A stretch of DNA of 64,000 bases from the NCBI GenBank assembly GCA_031213475.1, contig JARUPZ010000024.1, positions 5,674,038-5,738,037 of the forward strand. The letters are read 5' to 3'. Source of the stretch: Nereocystis luetkeana (lineage: Eukaryota > Sar > Phaeophyceae > Laminariales > Laminariaceae). Under the pieces are notes generated by a model, which did not search any database, had not been told where the DNA came from, and saw only the letters and a program-made list of their open reading frames with translations. A program made the translations under genes and the position numbers. Below are positions 22,201-28,383 of the stretch, one piece after another; the first letter of the stretch is position 1, and every line of letters begins with the position of its first letter.

Positions 22201-23826
22201 GCCGCTTTCGTGCCTAGGCGTCGCGTGTGCCTCGAGACACGAGGGATGCATGAACGGGCTTTGTCTGGCTTCCATTTATGATTTTTGATAGAGTATGTAG
22301 GTACGAGTTATAAAGGTCGTTCGGAATGGCAAGATAATGTTCAAGCGGTGCTTATTTTTGCGACCACGCTGAAGTTGAAAGAGGGAGGTGTGCAGTTTGA
22401 ACACCAACGTTATCGAGCTGGCGAACGGCGGCCACGGTGAGCACCGGACTTCACGCGAGGCGGGCGACGGGGCTGATTGTGGCAGAGAGTGATAAAAGCT
22501 TTACCCGGACCGAATCGGTGGCGAGGTGGTCGCGAGAGGGGCGGGCGGCGTACGAGGCTGAGAGAGAAGCTCTTCTGTGCGATTTTTTTCTTTTCTTATT
22601 TTGGACCGGGTGTAAGGTGTTCCAATCAGGCAAAACATTATTGCACGAGAGGGGATGGGATTTTTATGTTCTTTCTGAGTTTTCTGTTTCATTTCCATTG
22701 TTTTTGCTGCTGTGCCGTGCTGTGCTTTCGCTTTCTTCGTACATGCGAGTACAAACATAGAGCATATCAAAATAAGAAAATAAGTACAGCAGTAGTACCC
22801 TACCTGGGGTATGTACGTACGTACGACATCCGCGACGCGAAGCGTATTCTGTGGCGTCCAAGCTGACGTCGGAGCTGTTTTTTCCTAAAGCATGGCGGCG
22901 GGTCTCTTGGCATTATCAAGTCGCCGGTTTGCAATTACGATCCTTAAAAAAACTAAATTCAATCGTGGACCTCTGTTCGCTTCGCATAATTTGATGTCTT
23001 TTTTTCCTTCCTGAGCGAGCGTAGCGGGCGGCGTAGGCCGCCCGCGGAGCGAAGCGCCTTGTATATATACCTGGTATATATTATATAAGTGCCTGCAGAG
23101 CCCTGGGGTTGTTCCCGCTTTGGTTTGTTTCTTCTGTCGGCCTGGGTGGGGATGGAGAAAGTTTTCGAGGGAGTGATGAGCCTCTGGAAGAGTAGGAGCT
23201 ACCCCTCTACCTCCGTGCCACGCGTGAGGCAATACCGGGTATCTGCCTTCGAAGGCAAGCGGATGAAGGTGCTTATACTACCCTGCCTTCGAAGGCAAGC
23301 GGATGAAGGTGCTTATACTACCCCTACAGTGGCACGGGTCATTTGTGTTTCGGGACAAGAGTGGTACATAAATGGGTTTCCCCCCCCCTATAGTGCCGGT
23401 ACAGATAGATGCGCCAATCAACAACACCGGCACTATACGTAGCGGCAACCAACCGGCACTAATTACTCCGCACACCGCCACAATGGTTAATAATCCCACC
23501 TGCGCCAAGCGATTTATTTCACAGGCACTATGTATATACTATCATGTAGCGGGCAGTCGGCAATACTCAACCGGCGCTAACTCAGCCGGCGCTACACAGG
23601 GGACCACTACTGTACTGTTGTGTATTGTTCCTCTCGTGTTTACACACCGTATTTTGTTCTGAATACTATTTATTCCACCGCAATGCTACTGCTGTATCGG
23701 GTATCCATTTTTTACCGACCCAACCTACGCCCCTGCTGCTTTTTTGTTGTTGTTGTGCGTTGCGTGTCTGCGTACTTGTCGCAGTGGGAGGAGTACCAGG
23801 TGATGGCGATGAATGCAATGGCATGA
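4578..23826 (+). CDS. EF-hand calcium-binding protein, five-exon gene (about 143 aa)
   Basis: The exons are 4578-4673, 12924-12995, 18095-18202, 20189-20302 and 23785-23826. Every junction is GT-AG and phase 0, and the joined frame is open for 143 residues before TGA. Two canonical 12-residue EF-hand loops are visible: DMNHDGLITRFE (about residues 81-92) and DHNNNGHINFHE (about 119-130). Each has Asp at position 1, Gly at 6, Ile at 8 and Glu at 12. The protein is therefore expected to bind calcium and act as a sensor or buffer. It is calmodulin-sized, but only two loops are recognisable. The middle part (KKWELMKRED..., exons 2-3) is charged and probably helical. Residues 1-32 are hydrophobic then basic, which could be an organelle-targeting peptide, but that is inferred. 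The introns (8.3, 5.1, 2.0 and 3.5 kb) are full of small transposons. Exons 2-5 are secure; exon 1 is tentative. I cannot assign a specific family. Confidence 0.75.
4735..5275. repeat. T/G-rich minisatellite
   Basis: About 25-30 diverged units of about 18-21 bases of the type GGTGTGGTTTTCCGGGTGAT. All three plus frames stay open for long stretches, which explains long but meaningless ORFs here. Confidence 0.85.
5394..5575. mobile_element. Family G element
   Basis: Left repeat GTGTGACGGGCAAGATAACG and CACCTCCTAGGAAAATC; middle ACAACGAAAACGATGGCTTT; it ends at GACGCATCGCTCGCCGTTTG as in 13430-13455. Confidence 0.5.
6241..6310 (+). mobile_element. Family I fragment
   Basis: CGGGGGGGTGTACTCGATAG, CTCGATCTCATCATGCATGG and TCGTATGACCATAG only. 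Confidence 0.5.
6690..6796 (+). mobile_element. Family A MITE
   Basis: The ends TACGGGGGACCATAGTAAAT and its near reverse complement flank an AT-rich core with ACACACAAAAACCTA. It is the first member of a local duplication (see 6735-7085). Confidence 0.75.
6735..7085. repeat. Tandem duplication of about 175 bp
   Basis: 6735-6905 and 6906-7085 share the family A right half, then TGCTGGAGAT, TATACCGTGAGTAGATACTG and CACACAGCATGGGTGTG. Confidence 0.75.
6897..6976 (+). mobile_element. Family A MITE, right half only
   Basis: Only the core and right end (TACTATGGTCCCCCGTGATA) are present. The left half is missing because this is the second unit of a tandem duplication. Confidence 0.65.
7213..7297. 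mobile_element. Family F short hairpin element
   Basis: GCTGGACGGGAATATAGGGA pairs with TCCTTGCATTTCCGTCCAGA around a TATTCATATGTGAA core. Related arms (CCTTATATTTCCGTCC and reverse) recur at about 4030, 13930-13985, 18290-18345, 21478-21545, 25600-25670, 42185-42240, 48120-48175, 48890-48960, 50375-50440 and 50530-50565. Confidence 0.5.
7600..7980. repeat. GATCTG-rich tandem repeat
   Basis: Diverged units of about 28-32 bases, e.g. GATCTGTGAATGGGGATCTG, at 7640-7975. Looser GATC-rich DNA extends to about 8340. Confidence 0.75.
8085..8170. repeat. GATA and GTATGATCT microsatellites
   Basis: (GATA)n at about 8088-8111, followed by TGATCTGTATGATCT repeats to about 8160. Confidence 0.8.
8578..8690 (+). 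repeat. SINE-related subfamily fragment
   Basis: It shares GACCACGGCTTG, the downstream AGCTGGAAAGT...AAAAGTGATG and an A-rich end with the reverse complement of 27300-27425. It is similar in layout to the SINE tail (TGAAGGCAC..., G-rich part). Confidence 0.4.
8985..9094 (-). mobile_element. Family A MITE
   Basis: TTACGGGGGGCCATAGTATA...GTGGTCCCCCGTAATA; core in reverse orientation (GTTTTTGTATGGACCGTAGG). Confidence 0.75.
9101..9305. mobile_element. Family A-like (subfamily b) MITE carrying a nested family B element
   Basis: TACGGGGGACCATATTAA is followed at once by family B (9121-9216), then AGTGATCAGGACCCATCATT and a core like that of 9899-9995. The right end (GAATACTATCGCGG) abuts the next family A copy. 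Confidence 0.6.
9121..9216. mobile_element. Family B hairpin MITE (nested)
   Basis: ACCCTTTTAGTGCTGCAGTC pairs with GGGACTGCGACCCTAAAAGG; it ends GTTAA. It lies in a family A-like element. Confidence 0.75.
9304..9414 (-). mobile_element. Family A MITE
   Basis: GCGGGGGACGATAGTAAGTA to ATTTACTATACCCCCCCCGT, reverse-oriented core. It is head-to-tail with the previous copy. Confidence 0.7.
9425..9640. repeat. Repeat K, copy split by family B
   Basis: CGGCGGATCGGTAAAATTAA (left of the insert) and GCTCACCACACCTCGACGTT (right) match 3400-3530. Confidence 0.6.
9471..9568. mobile_element. Family B hairpin MITE inside repeat K
   Basis: The arms are CCCTTTAGAACCGCAGTCCC and its complement. It splits the repeat that is intact at about 3400-3530. 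Confidence 0.78.
9680..9784 (-). mobile_element. Family A MITE
   Basis: GCGGGGGACCATACAAAGTA to CTATGGTCCCCCGTAATA. It is the first of three abutting copies. Confidence 0.75.
9785..9898 (-). mobile_element. Family A MITE with CCAGGTA insertion
   Basis: The right arm reads GGTCCTACCAGGTACTTAAT where other copies have GGTCCTA directly followed by TTTAC or CTTAA. The extra CCAGGTA is at 9869-9875. Confidence 0.75.
9899..9995 (+). mobile_element. Family A-like MITE, subfamily b
   Basis: The ends are ACGGGGTACCGTAGTAATCA and TTTCTCTGTTCCCCCG, with CAGGACCCATCAT in the arm. It shares this variant arm with 9101-9305. Confidence 0.6.
10244..10424. mobile_element. Two family B hairpin MITEs in tandem
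   Basis: The first unit (10244-10334) and the second (about 10330-10424) share a junction AAAAGTTTTAG. Both keep GCAGTCCCG...GGGGACAAA arms, with a few changes. Confidence 0.75.
10435..10880. repeat. Tandem repeat of CCGGCTACCTACTGTA units
   Basis: About 12 units of 30-45 bases, each with GTAGTCCGGCTACCTACTGT followed by ACACTACAGTACA-like sequence. Imperfect inverted symmetry lies within each unit. Confidence 0.85.
11910..12200 (+). mobile_element. Diverged SINE interrupted by a family A element
   Basis: The SINE body runs 11910-12036, stops after GATCTGAGTTTCGAG, and resumes at about 12146 (GGAAGGAGGGAGAGAG). The family A element at 12038-12145 fills the gap exactly. This is the reverse nesting order to 33945-34250. 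Confidence 0.65.
12038..12145 (+). mobile_element. Family A MITE inside a SINE
   Basis: CACGGGGAACCATAGTTAAC to TTTACTATGCCCCCCCCGTA, located between the two halves of the SINE at 11910-12200. Confidence 0.7.
12355..12422. repeat. (TTGGTG)n / TTG microsatellite
   Basis: TTGTTGTTGGTGTTGGTGTT for about 68 bases, just upstream of a family A-like element. Confidence 0.85.
12462..12552 (+). mobile_element. Family A-like MITE, subfamily b
   Basis: GGGGAGCATAGTAATCAGAA to TTGGTTCTGATTACTCTG, with one imperfect G/C end. The core CCCGTATGTTTACACACAGC is less AT-rich than in other copies. Confidence 0.5.
12924..12995 (+). CDS. EF-hand gene, exon 2
   Basis: There are 24 codons (VKKWELMKREDLAQINQQ...) between an acceptor ending GACGTCAG and the donor GTGAGT. 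It is phase 0 at both ends. The residues are charged and likely helical, in contrast to the low-complexity DNA around them. Confidence 0.72.
13137..13257 (+). mobile_element. Family A MITE with a 14-bp CCTGGTA doublet
   Basis: The arm reads TATTAAATA, then CCTGGTACCTGGTA (13159-13172), then GGACC. Other copies read AAATAGGACC. The right end is ACTATGGCCCCCCGTAA. Confidence 0.75.
13321..13540. mobile_element. Family G element with long terminal inverted repeats
   Basis: ATCACACTGGGTGATAAAAC (left) and TGTGTTATCTTATCACGCTG (right) are about 40-bp inverted repeats including CACCCCCTGGGACG/CGTCCAAGGGGGTG. The middle shares AAAATGG...GAAATGTCTCGTCGAG with 4195-4275. Confidence 0.6.
13540..13653 (+). 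mobile_element. Family A MITE
   Basis: ATTACGGGGGGCCATAGTTA to TTTACTATGGCCCCCCGTAA. It directly follows the right terminal repeat of a family G element. Confidence 0.75.
13652..13762 (-). mobile_element. Family A-like MITE, subfamily b, C-run expanded
   Basis: The arm GTAATCAGAACC pairs with GGGTCCTGATTGTC. The right end is expanded to a 17-C run (about 13741-13757). Confidence 0.5.
14039..14197. mobile_element. Family C inverted-repeat element
   Basis: It starts ATGTCAGGAGACAGCATTTT and ends with TGTCTCCTGACAT. The inside is rich in TTGAC/GTCAA and includes CTGACACCAAACTA. A second copy is at 47733-47887. Confidence 0.65.
14524..14925 (-). other. Unassigned 133-codon open frame in an intron
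   Basis: It starts MSIHENFKKNDLSEIEDF and has balanced, non-repetitive composition for its first 70 residues (ALRVLIGPHSGYTVRIRGRQ), unlike most random frames here. The second half overlaps a family E-like repeat (TGTAGCGGGCAGCCGGCA). It is antisense in intron 2 of the EF-hand gene. It may be chance or a captured gene fragment. Confidence 0.2.
14959..15066 (+). mobile_element. Family A MITE
   Basis: GTTACGGGGGGCCATAGTTA to TAACTTTGGTCCCTCGTAAT. It is directly followed by the scar TACCAGGTA. Confidence 0.75.
15250..15445. repeat. Tandem duplication of about 98 bp
   Basis: GTTAGACATGCCACTGCTGT and GGAGGACCGCTTGG at 15270-15318 recur at 15369-15415 with few changes. Each ends with family F-like ACGGTCCTTAT. 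Confidence 0.75.
15613..15740 (+). mobile_element. Family I start joined to family J end
   Basis: GGGGGGGTGTACTCGATCGA, TCGTATTACCATAGAGACCC and GGGACGGAGCACGTCGGGAG run into a G tract (15714-15737) that continues as a family J end. Confidence 0.55.
15735..15815 (-). mobile_element. Family J repeat (C/G-tract ended)
   Basis: From the G tract: TTACTCATTTGTTGCTCGCC, TTGGCCATTCGACCGTTCAC and CATGCCTTTCGCGACGAAGC. Confidence 0.55.
16678..16784 (-). mobile_element. Family A MITE
   Basis: TTACGGGGGATCATAGTAAT to ATTTACGATGGCCCCCCGTA. Confidence 0.75.
16812..16924 (-). mobile_element. Family A MITE
   Basis: TTACGAGGGACCATAGTTAA to TACTATGGTCCCCCGGAGTA. It lies 28 bases after the previous copy, in the same orientation. 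Confidence 0.75.
16960..17066. mobile_element. Degenerate family B MITE
   Basis: ACCGTTCTGGGGGCAAGCCA and CCCCAAACGGAACCGCGATC are diverged arms. It is the oldest-looking copy. Confidence 0.5.
17319..17425 (+). mobile_element. Family A MITE
   Basis: ATTACGGGGGACCATAGTGA to TTTACTATGGCCCCCCGTAA. Confidence 0.78.
17491..17597 (+). mobile_element. Family A MITE
   Basis: ATTACGAGGGACCATATTAA to ATTTATTATGGTCCCCCGTA. It lies 66 bases after the previous copy. Confidence 0.75.
17860..18050 (-). mobile_element. Family I repeat, minus orientation
   Basis: CGCCTCAAAATCGG...CGACGGTCTATGGTCCTACG, then CTGAGTACC with a C run ending at 18041. It lies just upstream of exon 3 of the EF-hand gene. Confidence 0.6.
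18095..18202 (+). CDS. EF-hand gene, exon 3 (first EF loop)
   Basis: There are 36 codons, from an acceptor after a T-rich tract (GTGGGTCAG) to the donor GTGACT. The last 12 codons are exactly the first EF loop, DMNHDGLITRFE, so the intron falls right after the Glu at loop position 12. Phase 0 on both sides. Confidence 0.85.
18350..18500. repeat. 34-bp tandem repeat
   Basis: GGCTGTTGTTTCTTCGGCGT plus TGGTCGTTGTTGATGTC occurs about three times, the last copy diverged. Confidence 0.8.
18955..19061 (-). mobile_element. Family A MITE
   Basis: ATTACGGGGGGCCAGAGTTA to TGACTATGGTCCCCCGTAAC, in the EF-hand gene's third intron. Confidence 0.75.
19188..19222. repeat. (GTT)n microsatellite
   Basis: About 11 GTT units directly after a family A element and T-rich DNA. 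Confidence 0.85.
19545..19740. repeat. Cluster of ATCATATGATAC / TGATCATGATA palindromes
   Basis: About ten short palindromes (TATCATATGATA, ATTGATCATGAT, GATCGATCATGATA) fill nearly 200 bases, ending at TACCAGGTACCTGGTA. Confidence 0.8.
19766..20110 (-). mobile_element. tRNA-derived SINE, full-length copy 1
   Basis: On the minus strand the head carries a pol III A-box-like TGGTTCAAGTGG and a B box GGGTTCGAGCCC about 40 bases apart (20030-20110). A body shared with four other sites follows, then an A-rich tail of AAATAAAA type (about 19766-19790). It lies in intron 3 of the EF-hand gene, 79 bases upstream of exon 4. Confidence 0.8.
20189..20302 (+). CDS. EF-hand gene, exon 4 (second EF loop)
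   Basis: There are 38 codons, from the acceptor CCCCTCGACAG to the donor GTGTGT. It begins with the outgoing helix of EF-hand 1 (FDKYMNEYK) and again ends exactly on loop position 12 of the second EF-hand (DHNNNGHINFHE). Phase 0 on both sides. Confidence 0.87.
20541..20633. mobile_element. Family B hairpin MITE
   Basis: CCTTTAGAACCGCAGTCCCA pairs with GGGACTGCGGTCCTAAAAGG. It lies in the last intron of the EF-hand gene. Confidence 0.75.
21052..21290 (+). mobile_element. Family I repeat (G-run ended), long copy
   Basis: A G-rich start (GGTGGGGGGGGAGGGG) leads into TGTACTCGGTATCATGCATG, then GACCATAGACCCTCGCATCC, TTGCTTGCACCAAGCGCGAA, CCGTGAGGTGTTGGGCGAGA and TTTTGAGGCGGATTTTCATG. Confidence 0.65.
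21940..22042. repeat. Dispersed repeat L, copy 2
   Basis: GAGCGTGTTCGGTTGGTACA and CGCCTCCTTTCATTACTTGC, about 90% like 2038-2140 by eye. Confidence 0.6.
23238..23325. repeat. 42-bp perfect tandem duplication
   Basis: CTGCCTTCGAAGGCAAGCGG plus ATGAAGGTGCTTATACTACC occurs twice head to tail. Each unit has a GCCTTCGAAGGC palindrome. Confidence 0.9.
23385..23606 (-). repeat. Family E element with TATAGTGCCGG ends
   Basis: TATAGTGCCGGTACAGATAG starts it; inside lies GGCAACCAACCGGCACTAAT and TACTCCGCACAC. Copies recur at 38795-38975 and 49900-50310 in the other orientation. Confidence 0.55.
23785..23826 (+). CDS. EF-hand gene, exon 5 (C-terminus)
   Basis: It encodes 13 residues (WEEYQVMAMNAMA) and then TGA, after the acceptor TACTTGTCGCAG. 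The peptide continues the outgoing helix of EF-hand 2, as expected after the loop Glu. The upstream tract (TTTTTTGTTGTTGTTG) serves as a pyrimidine-rich stretch. Confidence 0.8.
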   Translation, partial: WEEYQVMAMNAMA

Positions 23827-24051
23827 GGGGAAACATGCCATCCATCCCCGCTTAAACTCCCGCACCACGGTTCCACTCAGCGAGCGGCCTTCCAGATATG
23901 GAGGGGGTTGAGTTGGGTTGGGTTGAGTTGGGTCGGGTTAGGTTGGGTTTTGGTTGGGGCGGGGGCATGTTTTATTTTGGGGGGGGGGCAGCACGACCTT
24001 CCACCTTTTGCCGCTTAGCGCGATACATGGAAGGATGCCTCTTGTGCGCCC

Positions 24052-24128
24052 CGGGTAGGGGGGGGGGGGGTGTACTCGTCGATAGGAGAGATGTACTCGA
24101 TCTCATGCATGGCTGTAGTCGTATGACG
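24052..24128 (+). mobile_element. Family I fragment
   Basis: A G run, TGTACTCGTCGATAGGAGAG, then ATGCATGGCTGTAGTCGTAT. Confidence 0.5.
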
Positions 24129-24549
24129 GGGGGGTGAATGCTTCCCGTGACCGCTGCTGCTGCTGCAGCTGCACGATCGCTCTTTCTTGCCTCTTTATTT
24201 CCCCCCTACCGTACGAGTCTTTCTGGTCGGTCAGGGGCTACACCTATCACATTTGCTTTTGGTTCTGCCCATTATTGTTTAAAGGAGCCCATTCGTGTTG
24301 CTGCTCGAGCGAACGGGAGGGGCATTGGGGGGGGGGGGGGGGGCAAGAGTAGTTGTCGTGTCTATCCGTCTGAATGTCATCGTCTTCTCGTTTGTTTTTT
24401 TTTCTCGTACGACAGCCCGGCGCATACATACGGCGCGCACACCATCCGTCGACTGCTGTTGTTGCTGTTGGCCGCGAAGCTGCCAGCTTTTATCGACAAA
24501 GCGTTTCCCGCCTCGAAAACATCGCGCAATGCGTTCGCTCCGCCCCCCT

Positions 24550-24660
24550 TTCCCCCCCCCCCCCCCCCCCCACCCCCCCCGCCGCCGCCCTGCGTCTCGA
24601 GAGGAGTGCGTGGTCAATGGTCGAATGACTAAGCCTAGCAACAATGAGTGCGCCCGCCCC
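24550..24660. repeat. Family J-like sequence beside a long C tract
   Basis: A C tract (24550-24585) is followed by CGTCTCGAGAGGAGTGCGTG, GTCAATGGTCGAATGACTAA and AACAATGAGTGCGCC. Confidence 0.5.
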
Positions 24661-25388
24661 ACCCCCGTTCCCCGTTCTTGTGTCCCAATGCGGCTCGCAA
24701 CGTCGCTCGTAGTTCATTTCTGCAGATTATTTTCGGGATGTGCGATCAGCCTATCACTATCGTTTGGTCGCGAAACTATAATATATCGGTTGCCAGACAG
24801 ACAGGCAGACAGACAGACAAACTAGCGTACAGTAGTGTACTGATTCAGTGTTGCCTGCAGTGTTGCCTGTAGTGTTGCAGTTGGCTGGAGGCGGAGGTGG
24901 GGGAGGGGGGGGGGGCTCTTTGTTGAGTACCTGGTACAAGGTGCTATAGTTTTATTTTTCTTGAGATTTTTGGATTTTCTTGCTGGGGGAGGGAGCTATG
25001 AAATATGATGGTGATGATGTTACGCAGCGCATTAGCTGGTATTAGTCTGTGTGGCGGTAGCGGTGGGGGGTGAGAGAGGGGATGGGGTTTTCTTCGCACG
25101 TATAATTGCTGCCCTGGGTGTTGTTTTTTTTTTTGCCGTGCGAGTTATGGTGGGCCGTGCGTATATGAATGGAAAGTCTCCTCGCGCGTGCGGGAGGGGT
25201 GTGCGAAGGGATGTATACGCGCGGGTTCCATCGGAGCTGACCGTGCGGTCGCTGTCCGAATGAAGCACGCGGGCGGCGTATCGTCACGCACGTTTCTAAC
25301 TATGATATCTCCTTGAGTCGTTTTATTGTGGTCGTTGTTTTTGTTTCTGCTGCAATCTGATGATTTACACACCCAACTCTTCAGTCTC

Positions 25389-25485
25389 TTAACTCTTTTA
25401 GAACCGCAATCCCGTTTCGGGGACAAACCAGTCAAATTATAAGTAGGTTGTCCCCAAAACGGGACTGCAGTCCTAAAAGGGTTAA
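25389..25485. mobile_element. Family B hairpin MITE
   Basis: TTAACTCTTTTAGAACCGCA to GCAGTCCTAAAAGGGTTAA; TTAA at both ends. Confidence 0.8.
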
Positions 25486-25697
25486 AACAATTCGGCCGCT
25501 GGCTCGACAACAAAAAAATTGAGTCCGTTCAGTGCCGCCCAATCACACCAAAAATAGACGACAGTCTGTGGCCTCCCGCTCCGTGGGATACGTACGTACC
25601 ATCCTGTCCGAAAATGTAAGGTTTGTATTTGTTTTTCATACACAAACGGTGCTTATATATTTCGGGATGGTGTTGTATGTATGTACCAGGGTACCCC

Positions 25698-25815
25698 GTA
25701 CGCACTGCGGTATAATACGTGTAACATATTGTCCTGGACTGGCGTGCTGCGGTAGAATACGTGTAATACCTTAGTCCAGGACAATATATTACACGTATTA
25801 TACCGCAGTGCGTAC
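25698..25815. repeat. Long hairpin, 43-bp arms
   Basis: GTACGCACTGCGGTATAATA... (25698-25740) pairs with 25773-25815 with one mismatch, across a 32-base loop. A further partial copy of the arm (GCTGCGGTAGAATACGTGTA) lies at the start of the loop. Confidence 0.85.
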
Positions 25816-26212
25816 TGCTGTTGCGTTTGTGTGTTGAATTTTCTTTCGATGTGGCACCCGATGAGAATCGGGCAAATGTGGTAACACCATCCTCATGCAC
25901 TACATAGCATCAGTCATCTCTCCTTCCTGACGATTGATTGATGGTTGATGCTGGCGATGTGGGTCTTCTTCTAGGTATATGGTATATGACCTGCGTTTGT
26001 ATAGGTTTTGCGGCGTTGTTTTATCAATTTGATCGTGGGTAAAGTCGCGTGGGAGCAGGGTGCAGCCATGTGGGATCAGGCCCGGGAGTGTGGGAGCAGG
26101 ATCGGTAACAGCGTCGACCTGTGAAAATTGTTCAACTGGCTCGTGTCTGCCGAGTAGTTCCTCCCTCTCCCTTTTGACGAATCCTTGCGGTCGAAAAACA
26201 AAACTCTCTGTC

Positions 26213-26430
26213 GTGGGGCGCCATAGTTAATACCCGGTACCTGGTAGGACCTATGGTAGACATAAAACCTTTATATTTCACCATTTTTACGGATAATATT
26301 GGGTCCTATTAACCCTTTTAGAACCGCAGTCCCGTTTTGGGGACAAACCAGTCTAATTTCAAGTAGTTTGTCTCCAAAACGGGACTGCGGTTCTAAAGGG
26401 GTTAAGTATGGTCCCCCCCCGTAATAGGAA
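26213..26430 (+). mobile_element. Family A MITE with a nested family B element and a 14-bp scar doublet
   Basis: The left arm contains CCCGGTACCTGGTA (26233-26246) at the same TA site that carries the doublet at 13159. The right arm is split at TTAA by family B (26309-26405), then continues GTATGGTCCCCCCCCGTAAT. Confidence 0.75.
26309..26405. mobile_element. Family B hairpin MITE inside a family A element
   Basis: TTAACCCTTTTAGAACCGCA to GCGGTTCTAAAGGGGTTAA. It was inserted at the arm TTAA of the host family A copy. Confidence 0.8.
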
Positions 26431-26644
26431 TTAATCCAGGAGAAGGTCAACAATAAGAGCGGAAAATATTAGAGACACGTCCCTCTACAGACAGTGCGGT
26501 AATGGCAGAGACGTACTTTCGGGCCCGACAACCTTTTTTTCCTGTCCTATGAAACCACGGGGCTCCTCGGCTGCCCGACACCTGTGGCCGCGGCTACATG
26601 CCGCTATAATAGTCCGGAATGCGCCGAGGGGTCAAAACTCCCAG

Positions 26645-26759
26645 TACGGTGGGCCATATTAAATAGGACCTACGGTACGCACAAAAACCTATATATTTCG
26701 CTGTTTTTACTAACAATATTTGGTCCTATTTACTATTATTATCTGGTCCCCCGTAATAG
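26645..26759 (+). mobile_element. Family A MITE
   Basis: TACGGTGGGCCATATTAAAT to GGTCCCCCGTAAT; the right arm has a small TATTATTATC expansion. Confidence 0.7.
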
Positions 26760-26814
26760 CGGTAAACTGCAGCACCGCCCCTCTTGTTCTCGTGAGAAAA
26801 CTGGAATCAGATGT

Positions 26815-26945
26815 TAGGCTAACATCCTTTTACGTCGGATATTAGGCGGATATCCTCATAATCGGATGTCAGGCTAACATCCTCAAATCGAATGCTCGGC
26901 TGGACATCCTCACAGTCGAATGTTGGGTTAAAATCCTCCTTGTTC
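26815..26945. repeat. Four hairpin-forming tandem units (about 32 bp)
   Basis: Units such as GGATGTCAGGCTAACATCCT are separated by CA-rich spacers. In units 1-3 both arms change together (GATGTTAG/CTAACATC and GATATTAG/CGGATATC). Confidence 0.7.
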
Positions 26946-27299
26946 TGGTGGGAGCGAGAAGGGGAGATATTCATATTTCTTTCGGTTTCCCGTGCTTAGA
27001 CGGCGAACGCCTACTACGTACCATGGTAGGCTGCATTTTTTTTCATTTTGTATTTTTTTTAGGCTAGCTCTGCTTTTTTGTGAGAGGACCGATACTACTG
27101 CTGTGCTACGTATCGGTACCGACTTGGGCTGGTAAGGAAGAGCGATGGTGAAATAATAAAGTACATACCTGGTATTGTTTGCCAAACCTTCAGTTAGTGT
27201 GCAGAATAATCGATCACTCGCAAGAACGCTCTCTGAACGCCGACCGCTTCACAAATTCTGCTTGTTATTGATATATCTAAATATATATATATATGTTTT

Positions 27300-27425
27300 A
27301 AGCATCACTTTCACTTTCCAGCTTAACTCGTAGGAGGTTTTACCCTCAGTGGTCTTCTTCTGGACAAGCCGTGGTCACGGGTGTCGTCCCTTCTCCCCCC
27401 CGGTACGTGCATTCAGTTTTAGTTG
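27300..27425 (-). repeat. SINE-related subfamily fragment
   Basis: This is the reverse-complement partner of 8578-8690. CAAGCCGTGGTCACGGGTG and the C-rich part preceding GGTACGTGCATTCA recall the SINE's CGCTACGGTACGTGCCTTCA. Confidence 0.4.
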
Positions 27426-27577
27426 CGCATAGGGTTCATCATTCCCACTGCACGCCGATTTTCATCGAATGTAGCAGCCAACTCACGATTTCGCGCTTTC
27501 CGCTGACGTGATCATTTTTTTGCAAGAAATAGTCCTTACCTTGCGAGGTACGTATGCATGCGCTCGGTGAGACTTAG

Positions 27578-28016
27578 GGTGTGTCTTAACTCCAACCAAA
27601 GAACATGGGAACGAGCGGAACGGAACGAGGCTCTTCGTGGTCATTCGTTCCGTTCCTACCTAAAAAAACGTGTTTGGATCCATGCAGAATCCTGGGCCTC
27701 GCCAGCCGAATCGGCACGAACGGTATCCTTTGTACATGCCAAAGCAAGTTGGTGTCCGCGTCCATCTTAGGTGGTGTCCATCTACATCAAATAATCTGCT
27801 ATTTGCTCCCGTTCGGTCGGGCCGTTCGGTCCTCCCAAACAAGAAAAAGGGGTGCAACACTTCTTCTTCCTCTTCCTAGATACCAGGTATACTCTTTTTC
27901 TCGGGCTGTACTGAATCTATTCGTTTCCCACAACCAATCGACACCAACTCATGCGGCAAATAATATTCCATTCGGTACGGTCCAATGCTCTCTGGGGGGG
28001 GGTTAAGACACACCCT
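27578..28016. mobile_element. 439-bp element with 14-bp terminal inverted repeats
   Basis: It starts GGGTGTGTCTTAAC and ends GTTAAGACACACCC. The left flank is TTA and the right flank TTG, so a 3-bp TTA duplication with one change is possible, as in PIF/Harbinger elements. The interior has an inverted GGAACGA/TCGTTCC motif. I see no transposase. Confidence 0.55.
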
Positions 28017-28033
28017 TGAACCCGCGAAATTGA

Positions 28034-28127
28034 TCTTACATTTGGAACCGCTGCAGGAGTGCAGTCCCATTTTGGCGACAAAAATACTTGGAATTTGAGG
28101 GATCTGTCTCGTCCTAAGAGGGTTTAT
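28034..28127. mobile_element. Degenerate family B MITE
   Basis: GGAACCGCTGCAGGAGTGCA (with a small internal expansion) and TCGTCCTAAGAGGGTT. Confidence 0.5.
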
Positions 28128-28383
28128 AAGAGACAGCAAGGAGGAAAAAAAATCAGGGAAACCAGGTACCAGGTATAGGGGGGAAGTCTTTTTTTTGTGG
28201 TACCAGCCTATCTACGTACGTATTGTGTGTCCTTCCGTTAACGTCCCTAATCCTTCCGGGTTGACGGCGACCCAACCCCTCCTCCTCCCCCTTCTATGCT
28301 CTCGTGCTCCACAGCCTTCCCTGTAGCAAGCTCGTCTGTTCGTTCCGTACAAGGAAACTGCCTGCCAGGCTGCCTAAAAAAAA

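Noticed and set aside
23620..23784. Upstream extension of EF-hand exon 5 as a separate small gene
   Set aside because: Only the last 13 codons continue the EF-hand helix. The upstream part is T-rich and holds the acceptor tract.
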